Positions 8,791 through 17,051 of a DNA stretch of 64,000 nt are shown here, in pieces. The DNA lies in the NCBI RefSeq assembly GCF_900103475.1, contig NZ_FNHG01000002.1, positions 280,630 to 344,629 of the forward strand, written 5' to 3'. Below the pieces are notes generated by a model. The model ran no database searches, was not told the origin of the DNA, and was given only the letters and a program-made list of their open reading frames with translations. Made by a program: the position numbers and the translations under genes. The stretch is from Maricaulis salignorans (GTDB lineage Bacteria; Pseudomonadota; Alphaproteobacteria; Caulobacterales; Maricaulaceae). Position 1 is the first letter of the stretch; each line of letters starts with the position of its first letter.

Positions 8791-10341
8791 TTAGCCTCCG
8801 AACAGTTTCGAAACGATGGAGCGCTTGCGCATCGGCCCTGCGGTGCGACCCGTCACAAGCCCGGCGAGATGAGCGAACCCGTCGGCCGCTTTTGATTTGG
8901 GATCAAGCTCATGGATCATCTGACCATTATTGGCAGCCTTGCCGAATAATTGCGGCTCGAAGGGCAGGACAAGGGCGGGCGGTGTACCCAGCGCATCGGC
9001 AAAATCCTTGACCGGGATTTCCGGGCGCTTCGGCATGCCGGCCATATTGATGACGACCTTGGGCAGCTCATCATTGGGGCGTGCGCCAGCGATCAGGTCA
9101 AACAGGTTTTTGGCATTGCGTAACGAGGCGAGGTCCGGCGTCACGGTGACGACAACCTGGTCTGACGAAAGCAGGGTGTCGCGGACCCAGGGCAGCCACA
9201 GATGCGGCAGGTCGAGCGCGACGAAAGGGGCCTGGCGGCGCACCTTGTCGAGGACCATTTCATATTCATTCGGGCTGAATTCCCAGTCCCGGTCCAGCGT
9301 GGCCGGGGCCGAGAACAGGCTCAGGCGCTCGGTACATCGCACCAGAAGCCGGTCGAGCAGCGCATCGTCCAGCCGGTCCGGTTCATTGAGCGCATCGCCC
9401 AGGGTCTGGGCCGGGTCCTGGTTGAAGTCGAGGCCGGCCGTGCCGAAGGACAGGTCGAGATCGACCAGAACGGCATCGGTCTGAAGACCTTCCGACAGGG
9501 ACCAGGCACAATTATGCGCGATGGTCGAAGAACCGACACCACCCTTGGCACCGATGAACGCGATGGTCTTGCCCGCGAAGGGCTGTTCAGGATCGAGAAA
9601 CAGGTCCGAAATTGAGCGGATCAGGTGCAGCGGCGTCATCGGCGGCACGAGATATTCACTCACGCCGCGCTTCATCAGCTCGCGGTAGAGCGCAATATCA
9701 TTGGCGGCACCGATGATGATGACCTTGGTGTCCGGGTCGCAGACGCTGGCGAGCTCCTCGAGCTGTTCGAACAGGCCCTGGCCCCGCATGCCCGATTCGA
9801 CAATCAGCAGATTGGGCGTGGTCGCATCATGATAGCGTTCGATGGCCGCGGGCAGTCCGCCCAGCTCAACCGCGATATGCGCCTTGGCGAGGCGGCGATC
9901 GCCCGCAGCGTTATGGACCAGCGCCCCGGTTTCGGGACGCTCGCAGAAGGCCGCAATCGAGATGCGCGGGACGGGCTGATCGGCAATCTCGCGATCGATC
10001 TCACCAAACAGGGCTTCACCGGCGGGCATCGCGGCCTGGCTGGCCATGAACTCGTCCTGCAGCTCAGCAAATTCGGTGTCGAGCGAGCGTTCTGGTTGAG
10101 GTGCCGGCGCCGGGGCTTCCGAGTGGTAAGTGTCGAGAAATTCATCGGCTTCGGGCGCCGAGCCGGCACCGAAGCGCCGGCTGCCCCGGTCGGCGTCCAC
10201 CGGGGCGGTTTGCGGGGCTGCTTGCGCAGCCGCCGGAGCGGCCTCACCCAGCATCAGCCGCTCGATATCCGATGCGTCGAGAAAGGGGTCATCCCCGTCC
10301 AGAATCACGTCCCTGTTCAGGGCATGTTTTGCGTCAGCCAT
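8791..10341 (-). CDS. cpaE: Tad pilus localisation ATPase CpaE/TadZ
   Basis: A 516-residue ParA/MinD-type protein. Residues 1-120 are an acidic, poorly ordered extension; about 125-245 form a degenerate receiver-like domain; and a deviant Walker A (GAKGGVGSST, about residues 264-273) begins the ATPase domain. CpaE/TadZ proteins localise to a cell pole and recruit the pilus machine. The ATG has a clear GGAG ribosome site. Downstream cpaF starts after six bases. Confidence 0.94.
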   Translation of the reverse strand: MADAKHALNRDVILDGDDPFLDASDIERLMLGEAAPAAAQAAPQTAPVDADRGSRRFGAGSAPEADEFLDTYHSEAPAPAPQPERSLDTEFAELQDEFMASQAAMPAGEALFGEIDREIADQPVPRISIAAFCERPETGALVHNAAGDRRLAKAHIAVELGGLPAAIERYHDATTPNLLIVESGMRGQGLFEQLEELASVCDPDTKVIIIGAANDIALYRELMKRGVSEYLVPPMTPLHLIRSISDLFLDPEQPFAGKTIAFIGAKGGVGSSTIAHNCAWSLSEGLQTDAVLVDLDLSFGTAGLDFNQDPAQTLGDALNEPDRLDDALLDRLLVRCTERLSLFSAPATLDRDWEFSPNEYEMVLDKVRRQAPFVALDLPHLWLPWVRDTLLSSDQVVVTVTPDLASLRNAKNLFDLIAGARPNDELPKVVINMAGMPKRPEIPVKDFADALGTPPALVLPFEPQLFGKAANNGQMIHELDPKSKAADGFAHLAGLVTGRTAGPMRKRSIVSKLFGG

Positions 10342-10363
10342 GATCGCTCCTTCCGCCCCTCAA

Positions 10364-11050
10364 CTAGTTTCCGACATTGCTAACGGCGCCACTCTCGTGC
10401 TCGCTACGTTCGCTCGTCGTTGATTGTCCGGCCCGGTAATGGTCGAGAATCGTCTGTCTGCGCCCGGCATCCGATGCATCCATATTGCGCGGCGCGATGA
10501 GATCACGCGGATCGCTGATCATGGCCGCCAGATTGGTCGCAAGGGCGCAACCGAAACGGGCCGAATGGCGATTATCGAGACCGGGACGCTGATTTTCCCA
10601 ACCCTGCGGACAATCAGGGGCGGTCGCGCGATAGCGCGTGAAGCTGAAGATCACCGCCGCATTGCCCTGCTGGCTGGCGTCATAGGCGCCGCCTGTAATC
10701 TGACGCCAGTTGAGGCCCTGCTCGTAGAGAAAAGTGCGCGAGGCAGCGATCGCACCGATTGCGGCATCTTCATTGGCTGCACCCTGGGGATAGCTGATCA
10801 CCAGCGGACCATGGCCCCGAACCTTGTACTCGGTGGCGATGGCCCGGAGCATGTCTTCCTGGGCCCAGCTCAGGCCATTATCGCGCGGGTCAACGGGCAT
10901 GTCGGCGCGGAAGGTCTCGGCGACAGCGCTCGGCTGCGGCAGGTCAAGACCAACTGGCGGCGTCGTCGAGCAGGCGGCCAGCACCATCGACCCCAGAAGG
11001 GCCATGAAGAGGCATTTTGCGCTGGATTTCGACACGATCGGATACTCCAC
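10364..11050 (-). CDS. cpaD: Tad pilus lipoprotein CpaD
   Basis: A 228-residue CpaD-family protein, a periplasmic or outer-membrane lipoprotein of the pilus. The signal peptide ends in a lipobox (VLAACSTTPP). The body has the expected DNGLSWAQEDML and PDCPQGW...ARFGCALATNLAAMISDPRDLIAPR elements. The GTG start shares its G with the TAG stop of cpaC (1-base overlap), a tight coupling signal. An in-frame GTG five codons later is an alternative start. The C-terminal tail is serine/glutamate rich. Confidence 0.92.
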   Translation of the reverse strand: MEYPIVSKSSAKCLFMALLGSMVLAACSTTPPVGLDLPQPSAVAETFRADMPVDPRDNGLSWAQEDMLRAIATEYKVRGHGPLVISYPQGAANEDAAIGAIAASRTFLYEQGLNWRQITGGAYDASQQGNAAVIFSFTRYRATAPDCPQGWENQRPGLDNRHSARFGCALATNLAAMISDPRDLIAPRNMDASDAGRRQTILDHYRAGQSTTSERSEHESGAVSNVGN

Positions 11051-12639
11051 TAATCGAACAGGAAGCCAACGGGACCATTCCAGCGCCGCTCGCCGGTATC
11101 GGCGCCAGGGACAGAATAGATCCGGTTGAGGCGGCCAAAGAGCATGGCGTCCATCTCATTGGCATTTTCATAACCGTCCGCCGGCGTCGCCAGGGCGGCC
11201 GGATTGGTCGGATCGACCAGGTAAGGGGTGACCAGGATAACCAGTTCGGTTTCCTGATTGAGGAAGTCACGCGAACGGAAGAGCGAACCCAGGATCGGCA
11301 CATTGCCAATGCCCGGGACCTGATCGAGATTCTGGCGGGTCTCCTCGCGGATCAGACCGGCCAGGACCAGGCTTCCGCCCGATGGCAGCTCGACCGTGGT
11401 CTCGGTGCGATTCACCGTCAGTCCCGGGATCGTCATACCGGGGATCACGATCTGATTACCGGCGCCATCCGTGCTGACAGACTGGTTCAGGACCAGGGAG
11501 CCGTCGGATGACAGCTCGGACACCTCGGTCGAGATCCGCATGCTGATGCGCCCCTCGGACAAGACGACGGGCGTGAAGCCCAGGCCGACGCCGAAAGGTT
11601 TGTACTCGATGATGACATTGCCGTCGCGATCGCGGCCGGTCGGAACCGGGAATTCACCGCCGGCAAGGAAATTCGCCGACTCGCCGGTGATGGCTGTGAG
11701 GTTCGGCTCGGCCAGAGTGCGCACGAGTCCGACGCGTTCGAGCGCGTTCAGGGTCGCACCAATCGAGCTCTGCAGGACGCCATCGACCAGATTATTCAAC
11801 GTGCCGCCCATGACCAGCCCGCCCAGGGCCCGGCCGGCGACTCCATAGCCATTATCAGTACCGACCGTGGTCTGGCTGGCATAGGAACCTTCATTGATCG
11901 TATCGAAGACATTATTGCCGTTCGAATCGACGACAGGAATGTCGATCCCGTTGATATTCTGGTAGCGCTGCACGCGTACAGGCGGCGCGAACTCACCGAA
12001 ATTCGTCGTTCCGTTCAGATTGACGCCCAATTGACGCACGATGGAGCGCTGCATTTCGACAATGCGCACTTTCAGCATCACCTGGTCGCGCCCCTCGACC
12101 GTGATCATCGACAGGATCTGTTCAGGAGTATCGACCCAGCGCTGGGCAATGCTCAGGGCGGTATCGGCATCGACCGCGCTCGGCACCGAGCCCGACAGGA
12201 CGATATGATCATTCATGGCTTCCGCGGTGACACGGGCATTGGGCAGGAAGCGGTTCAACGATTCCTGCAGCGGGCCCAGATCGCGCTCGACGCGCAGGTC
12301 GAGATCCAGAATGAGCTGGCCGTCAGCATCGAAGAAAAAGGCATTGGTCTGCCCGACCGAAATACCCAGCAGATAGGCCCGGCGCGGCGTCCGGATCACG
12401 GCCTGCACAACTTCGGGATTGGTCACGAGAATATCGACCGCATCGACGGGCAGATTGATAACGGCCGCCTTGCTCAGGGGCAGAAGCAGACTCTCGGAAA
12501 CCGGGCCATTGCCCGGTTCGCGGATATAGACCTGCATCGTGTTGCCGCGCTCGCTGCCGGGCGCCTGCGCCAGGCTGGGCGCTGTCATCGCGAGGGCGGC
12601 GAACAGGAATAGTGAGCGGATCATCACCTCAGACCTCAA
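11050..12639 (-). CDS. cpaC: Tad pilus outer-membrane secretin CpaC/RcpA
   Basis: A 529-residue secretin that forms the outer-membrane pore for the pilus. It has a signal peptide ending near SLAQA, an N-terminal pilus-assembly domain containing the VGQTNAFFFDADGQL segment, a BON-like domain (about residues 115-180) and a C-terminal secretin domain with the VPVPTG-like gate region and the LAGLIREETR and VPGIGNVPILGSLFRSRDF motifs. It overlaps cpaB by four bases. The N-terminal pilus-assembly domain recurs as a separate gene at 14675-15127. Confidence 0.95.
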   Translation of the reverse strand: MRSEVMIRSLFLFAALAMTAPSLAQAPGSERGNTMQVYIREPGNGPVSESLLLPLSKAAVINLPVDAVDILVTNPEVVQAVIRTPRRAYLLGISVGQTNAFFFDADGQLILDLDLRVERDLGPLQESLNRFLPNARVTAEAMNDHIVLSGSVPSAVDADTALSIAQRWVDTPEQILSMITVEGRDQVMLKVRIVEMQRSIVRQLGVNLNGTTNFGEFAPPVRVQRYQNINGIDIPVVDSNGNNVFDTINEGSYASQTTVGTDNGYGVAGRALGGLVMGGTLNNLVDGVLQSSIGATLNALERVGLVRTLAEPNLTAITGESANFLAGGEFPVPTGRDRDGNVIIEYKPFGVGLGFTPVVLSEGRISMRISTEVSELSSDGSLVLNQSVSTDGAGNQIVIPGMTIPGLTVNRTETTVELPSGGSLVLAGLIREETRQNLDQVPGIGNVPILGSLFRSRDFLNQETELVILVTPYLVDPTNPAALATPADGYENANEMDAMLFGRLNRIYSVPGADTGERRWNGPVGFLFD

Positions 12640-13469
12640 TTATCGCCGGCCAGGACAACGGTCTGTGAATGTCCGTAACGGATCAGGGTCACACTCCTTT
12701 GCCTGGAATTGTCGGAATCAGCGTCGCGGCCCGTGGCAGCGCCCTCGCCGCCATTGAGCAGGACCGGTCCACCCTCATTGTCGAGCAGGCTGCGCAGGAC
12801 GAGCGCAATCTCGCCACGCGCGACCGCCAGCGACACGGCACGGGCCTGGTCAGGGGTCAGTTCGAGGGTCGCCGTTTCACCGACAACATTTTCCTCACCC
12901 TCACCATAGGTCTGGTCAATCGCCAGCACGCGGGCGTTCTCAACGATGGTGCGAGCGACATAGGCCCGCGTAGTCCCGCGTTGACTCGCGACATCTTCCT
13001 CAAAGGATACGATCACATCAACGCGGTCATTGGGCAGGATGAAGCCACCCGCGCCGCGTTCGGCAGAAATCGGAACCGCAACCGCCCGCATCCCGGGCGA
13101 CAGTACGGCGGCCATGAAGCCGGCATCGCCGGGCTGCACCAGACGGCGGCCGGTAATGGGTTCACCCTCACCGATCGGGGCGCGAACCACCGAACCGGCA
13201 AAATCTTCAATACCCGCGCCGCGATTTTCCGCGATATAGCCTGGGCTCATCGCCTCATCGGGCCAGGATTGCCAGTAAAAGTCCGCTGCGCCGACTCGTT
13301 CGCCGATCGCAAGATCGCGCCGCGCAGCCAAAATCCGGATTGCCGGGCGCTCTTCGACCACGACCGCTTGCGGCACTTCAGGGCGCGACATCGCCTGTCT
13401 GACAAAGAATGCCACGGCGATCGCAGCGAAGGCTGCGGCAACAAGAATGGCAATACGGACCGCGTTCAT
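12636..13469 (-). CDS. cpaB: Flp pilus assembly protein CpaB/RcpC
   Basis: A 277-residue periplasmic protein with an N-terminal membrane anchor and an SAF domain (RDLAIGERVGAADFYWQSWPDEAMSP), typical of CpaB/RcpC, thought to connect secretin and peptidoglycan. I chose the ATG at 13469, which gives the usual MN-hydrophobic-anchor start; a GTG 27 bases upstream is also open but has no better ribosome site. It overlaps cpaC by four bases. The C-terminal half carries the LTPDQARAVSLAVARGEIALVLR element common in the family. Confidence 0.92.
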   Translation of the reverse strand: MNAVRIAILVAAAFAAIAVAFFVRQAMSRPEVPQAVVVEERPAIRILAARRDLAIGERVGAADFYWQSWPDEAMSPGYIAENRGAGIEDFAGSVVRAPIGEGEPITGRRLVQPGDAGFMAAVLSPGMRAVAVPISAERGAGGFILPNDRVDVIVSFEEDVASQRGTTRAYVARTIVENARVLAIDQTYGEGEENVVGETATLELTPDQARAVSLAVARGEIALVLRSLLDNEGGPVLLNGGEGAATGRDADSDNSRQRSVTLIRYGHSQTVVLAGDN

Positions 13470-13585
13470 TGGACGCTTCAAACCTCTCAGGCGCACGAAT
13501 ATATCCGTGATGAGACGTCCAATTCCTCAAAGCCCCGTTAATTCTATCCCGACATTGCCGCATTTCCTGCGTATTTTCTGGCGCT

Positions 13586-14083
13586 TCAAAACTGAAATGC
13601 GAAGACCGTGGCGGGCAAACTCCACAGCGCGCCGCCCGCAATCGCGATGCCATAGGGCACGGGAGCAGCCGGTGCGAGGGCGCTTCCCGCCAGCTTTTCC
13701 GGGGAAATACCGGCCATCGGCAGCGCCTTGCGCGCAATGATCAGAACCAGCACCAGCACGCCACCGAGCAGCACGGTATGGATCAGGAACACGGCGAGGC
13801 CTGGCCAGCCGAACCAGAGCGCTGTCGCTGCAAATAATTTGGCATCACCGCCGCCGACCCAGCCGGGCGCAAACAGAGCCATGCCCAGAACCAGCGCCAG
13901 CATTCCGGCCAGGAGGTGGTTGCCTGCATCAGCCCAGCCGAAACCGGCCAGCACCGCGGCGACAGGGAAGAGCACGGCAATGGCGATTGTCAGCCAGTTG
14001 GGAATGATGAAGCGGGTTGCGTCGGTGAAGGCACCGTACAGGAGCAGGGCCACAAGGCCCAGGCTGGCGATTTGAACAAGCAT
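13586..14083 (-). CDS. cpaA: Prepilin peptidase CpaA/TadV
   Basis: A 165-residue A24-family aspartic peptidase of the inner membrane that cleaves the Flp pilin leader. The two catalytic aspartates are seen in FTDATRFIIPNWL and in the GGGDAKLF signature. About six hydrophobic segments are present and there is no N-terminal methylation domain, as normal for TadV. It sits between cpaB and pilA. A GGGGA ribosome site precedes the ATG. A second, unlinked A24 peptidase occurs at 38228-38710. Confidence 0.93.
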   Translation of the reverse strand: MLVQIASLGLVALLLYGAFTDATRFIIPNWLTIAIAVLFPVAAVLAGFGWADAGNHLLAGMLALVLGMALFAPGWVGGGDAKLFAATALWFGWPGLAVFLIHTVLLGGVLVLVLIIARKALPMAGISPEKLAGSALAPAAPVPYGIAIAGGALWSLPATVFAFQF

Positions 14084-14180
14084 GGATTCATTCCCCGGTC
14101 TGCAGATCGGGGCAGATTAGCGCCAGAGCATTAATGGCAGGTTGGCGAAAACCACGATCTGCACTGTACAGAGGTCATCA

Positions 14181-14213
14181 AACAAAACAAAGGCCGCTCC
14201 TTTCGGAGCGGCC
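14181..14213 (-). terminator. Terminator after pilA
   Basis: Read on the minus strand, a perfect 9-bp stem (14192-14200 with 14205-14213) with a four-base loop is followed by a T-rich stretch. It lies between pilA and cpaA, so it probably makes pilA transcript far more abundant than the downstream assembly genes, as expected for a major pilin. Confidence 0.85.
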
Positions 14214-14242
14214 CTGCTTTAACCCGATATTGCGGGTGCGGT

Positions 14243-14401
14243 TTAGATCGCGGCGGTGATCGCAGCGAAATTACCGGAAAGCTCGGTGCCGAGCGCAGTG
14301 ACAGCGCCGATGATGACGACAGCGATCAGAGCGGCGATGAGGCCGTACTCAATTGCAGTTGCACCAGATTCGTCTTTGAAAAAGCGAGAAATCATTTTCA
14401 T
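14243..14401 (-). CDS. pilA: Flp-family major pilin PilA
   Basis: A 52-residue Flp pilin precursor: a short charged leader (MKMISRFFKDESG) ending at the G/A processing site, then ATAIEYGLIAALIAVVIIGA, the hydrophobic pilin helix with the conserved Glu at +5, and a short glycine/alanine tail. The frame stays open upstream to 14518, but the ATG at 14401 has a GGGAG ribosome site and gives the canonical leader. It is the first gene of the cpa operon and is followed by a terminator that would separate its expression level from that of cpaA. Confidence 0.95.
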   Translation of the reverse strand: MKMISRFFKDESGATAIEYGLIAALIAVVIIGAVTALGTELSGNFAAITAAI

Positions 14402-14674
14402 TTTTTTTACTCCCGTAAAGGTCCACACCACCAGGAGACGATCCGTCCCGACCCCTCCTGAACGCTGACCAATAGACACGAGAAGAATTTCCATCCAGTA
14501 AATAATCGTGATTAACAAAATCTATATATCAGCAAGTGATCGCTATAGTAAACAAAACCACAATATTGGACGCTTGATTTCCATTCGAACAATTGCATCC
14601 GCGTTTAGAAAAGATTCAGACGCGCGCGAGATGATGGCTCATACACGGATCACCCGTGTCCACGGAGCGCCTCC
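14402..14674. promoter_or_regulatory. Divergent pilA / pseudopilin-module promoter region
   Basis: This AT-rich 270-base gap separates pilA from the divergent Tad accessory module. In Caulobacter relatives pilA is activated by CtrA (TTAA-N7-TTAA). The nearest match here is TTAA-N7-TATA (plus-strand reading, around 14512-14526), only a partial fit, so CtrA control is possible but not shown. Confidence 0.4.
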
Positions 14675-15127
14675 ATGATCTGCCGATTTGCATCCATCAT
14701 GACCCTCGCCCTCGTATGCAGCGCGCCGGCGCTCGCCGAGGATCTGACGATCGCTGTCGAGCATGCACAAGTCGTGCGCCTGCCCGGCGAAGCCTCGGCC
14801 ATCATTGTCGGCAATCCTTCCATCGCTGATGCGCTCGTTCATGACGGCCGTACCCTGATCCTGACCGGACGGCTGCAGGGCCGGACCAATGTCATCGCGA
14901 TGGATCGTATCGGCCGGGTGATCTACTCGCGCGAAATCGCGGTCACCAATCCGATCGAAAACCAGGTGGCCCTGTATCGAGGGGCCGAACGCTCCACCTT
15001 CTCCTGCGCGGATACCTGCGATGAAGTGCCTCGTGTCGGCGATGACTCCGCACGTGCGGGAATACTGACCGAGCAGCAGTCGAGCCGCCTGGCCATCGTG
15101 GAAACGGCGGTCAGCGACCCGTCCTGA
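14675..15127 (+). CDS. Standalone pilus-assembly N-terminal (secretin N-like) domain protein
   Basis: A 150-residue secreted protein: signal peptide (cleavage after ALAED-like boundary near residue 22), then a domain matching the N-terminal region of CpaC-type secretins (VRLPGEASAIIVGNPSIADALVHD, TLILTGRLQGRTNVIAMDRIG). It lacks any secretin pore domain. It starts the plus-strand module before two pseudopilin genes. Such free-standing copies accompany Tad loci in other alphaproteobacteria and may assist secretin or pseudopilin assembly in the periplasm; the exact role is unknown. Two cysteines near residue 110 could form a disulfide. Confidence 0.83.
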   Translation: MICRFASIMTLALVCSAPALAEDLTIAVEHAQVVRLPGEASAIIVGNPSIADALVHDGRTLILTGRLQGRTNVIAMDRIGRVIYSREIAVTNPIENQVALYRGAERSTFSCADTCDEVPRVGDDSARAGILTEQQSSRLAIVETAVSDPS

Positions 15128-15167
15128 CGGCAGAGACCCGATACCATCATTCTGTGGAGTCACGATC

Positions 15168-15725
15168 ATGAGCCGCCTGACGTCAAAGACTTCCGGCCAG
15201 CCACTGCTGCGACTGTTTCGCCGTGCCCGGCGCGACCGCTCCGGGGCGACGGCCGTCGAGTTTGCGCTGGTGGCCGCGCCTTTCTTTTTCCTGCTCTTCG
15301 CGATGATCGAGATCGCCGCGGTTTTCTTCACCAGCACAGTGCTTGAAAACGCTGTACTTGAAACCGCCCGCGAGATCCGCACCGGCCAGGCCCAGGCTGC
15401 CGGCATGACGCGTGAGGGCTTCCAGGATGAAGTCTGCGCCCGTATCGAAGTTGTTGGCGATTGCGACCGCCTGGAATTTGACGTCCGCGTCTTCCAGGGC
15501 TTCAACACGGTCGATCAAAGCAGCCCGGTCAATCCGGACGGCACGCTCGACAATGCCAGCTTCGGCTGGGATCCGGGCGAGGCCGGCGACATCGTCCTCG
15601 TTCGCGTCTTCTACCGCTGGTCATTGCTGACGCCGAATTTCGGCGGCGCATTGTCGAATATGGGTGGCAATCAGCGGCTGTTGTCAGCGGCCAGCGTGTT
15701 CCGAAACGAGCCCTTTGATGATTAA
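15168..15725 (+). CDS. tadE: TadE-like pseudopilin
   Basis: A 185-residue TadE-family pseudopilin. A basic N-terminus (RRARRDRSG) leads to GATAVEFALVAAPFFFLLFAMIEIA, the prepilin-like hydrophobic helix with its conserved Glu. The C-terminal domain is periplasmic and has two cysteines in ARIEVVGDCD and an earlier CARIE position that may pair. CpaA is the likely processing peptidase. Its last eight bases overlap the next pseudopilin gene, so the two are probably made in equal amounts. Confidence 0.9.
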   Translation: MSRLTSKTSGQPLLRLFRRARRDRSGATAVEFALVAAPFFFLLFAMIEIAAVFFTSTVLENAVLETAREIRTGQAQAAGMTREGFQDEVCARIEVVGDCDRLEFDVRVFQGFNTVDQSSPVNPDGTLDNASFGWDPGEAGDIVLVRVFYRWSLLTPNFGGALSNMGGNQRLLSAASVFRNEPFDD

Positions 15726-16257
15726 TGCCCTCAAACAAGCCCTGAAACGGGTCTGCGGCGATCGCCGCGGCGCATCAGCCGTTGAATTCGCGCTGATCGC
15801 CCCTTTCATGATCCTGCTCTATCTCGGTGCGGTCGAGATCAGCCTCGCCCTGTCCATTGATCGCAAGATCACCAGTGCGGCCAGCGCCCTCGCCGACCTG
15901 GTGGCGCAGGATGATGTCATCACAGACGGCGAAATGGCCGACATCATGAATGCCGGCGGGGTCATCATCGCCCCCTTCAATACCGCTCCGCTCCAGGTGC
16001 GCATTACAAGCGTTCTGATGAATGGTTCCGACGACGTGCGCGTGCAGTGGAGTGATGCCGTCGGCATGACGGCCTATGCGGCTGGCGGCAGCGCGCCAGT
16101 GCCTGCGGGCGTCCTGCAACGCAACCGGTCCGTCATCATGGTCGAAGTCAAATACCGCTACGACACCATGTTCAGCGAGCTCGGCGTCAGCCAGTTCGAT
16201 ATCAGCGAAGTCTTCTATCTGCGCCCGCGCCAGTCGATTGTTGTCGCCCGCAGCTAG
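15718..16257 (+). CDS. Second TadE/TadG-type pseudopilin
   Basis: A 179-residue pseudopilin with the same organisation as its neighbour: basic leader (CGDRRGASAVEFALIAPFMILLYLGAVEISLA) and a periplasmic domain. The frame is open further upstream, but the ATG at 15718 overlaps the TadE stop region and gives the normal short leader. It is too short to carry the large von Willebrand domain found in many TadG proteins, so it is best called TadE-like. The gene meets pabC tail to tail with a four-base overlap (16254-16257). Confidence 0.88.
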   Translation: MINALKQALKRVCGDRRGASAVEFALIAPFMILLYLGAVEISLALSIDRKITSAASALADLVAQDDVITDGEMADIMNAGGVIIAPFNTAPLQVRITSVLMNGSDDVRVQWSDAVGMTAYAAGGSAPVPAGVLQRNRSVIMVEVKYRYDTMFSELGVSQFDISEVFYLRPRQSIVVARS

Positions 16258-17051
16258 TCCAGCACAGCCCTGACGGCCTCGGGCACTGCTTGCCCGGCTC
16301 CGGCGGGCTTGCCGTCAATCCGGCTGACCGCCACCGCCCCCATCAGCGCATTGGTCACAAAGACACAATCGGCCGCGTCCAGGCTGTCCGGGCCGAACTC
16401 GCCCTGCTCGACATCCAGTGCGGCGATAATCGCCGCCCGCGCCGTACCGGGCAAAACCGCACACGCCAGCGCCGGGGTGAAGAGACGGCCATCGCGGTGC
16501 CAGAACAGATTGGCGCAGTCAGCACCGGAGAGCCGGCCCTGCGTGTCGAGCAAAAGCGCCATATCGGCACCGGCGCGCCGCGCCTCACGCCGGGCCATCA
16601 CATTATCGATGTAGCTCAACGTCTTATGCCGTGCCGCGAAACTGTTGCCGGCGCGCTGCGCGCCAGTGCTGGCGAGGCTGAGGGCTGCGGGTGGCGGCGC
16701 CAGGGGGGCAGCGCTGATCAGGCAGGACGGCTCGTCCGCTCCCGTCCGGGCCAGACCGCGCTCGCCGCAGCCGGCGGTCAGTGTCAAACGGATCGCGGCA
16801 TCCGTCAGGCCCGCGCGCGCGACCAGTTCAGCGATGAGCGGCTCCAGCGAGATCCGGTCCAGTGGGCAGGTCAGATCCAGCGCCCGGCAACTGGTGCGTA
16901 ATCTTTGCTCATGGGCATCAAGCCGGCGCACGCGTCCGTCGCTATAGCGCAGCGTCTCAAACAGGCCGTCGCCGAGCAGAAGGCCGCGATCAGCCACATC
17001 GAGGCCGGCCAGATCACCCTCGAGCCATTCACCATTCAGCCAGATCGTCAT
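16254..17051 (-). CDS. pabC: Aminotransferase class IV, probable aminodeoxychorismate lyase
   Basis: A 265-residue fold-type IV PLP enzyme. The conserved features are the GLLLGDGLFETLRY start element, the catalytic lysine in FAARHKTLSYIDNVMARREA, and the SGADCANLFWHRDGRLFTPAL region. It overlaps pabB by four bases, which favours 4-amino-4-deoxychorismate lyase (p-aminobenzoate formation for folate) over branched-chain or D-amino-acid aminotransferase activity, which the fold alone would also allow. Confidence 0.88.
   Translation of the reverse strand: MTIWLNGEWLEGDLAGLDVADRGLLLGDGLFETLRYSDGRVRRLDAHEQRLRTSCRALDLTCPLDRISLEPLIAELVARAGLTDAAIRLTLTAGCGERGLARTGADEPSCLISAAPLAPPPAALSLASTGAQRAGNSFAARHKTLSYIDNVMARREARRAGADMALLLDTQGRLSGADCANLFWHRDGRLFTPALACAVLPGTARAAIIAALDVEQGEFGPDSLDAADCVFVTNALMGAVAVSRIDGKPAGAGQAVPEAVRAVLD

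Noticed and set aside
14639..15508. 289-residue minus-strand reading frame
   Set aside because: It is antisense to the signal-peptide protein and TadE gene, which have clear family motifs; its composition is serine/arginine-rich without structure.
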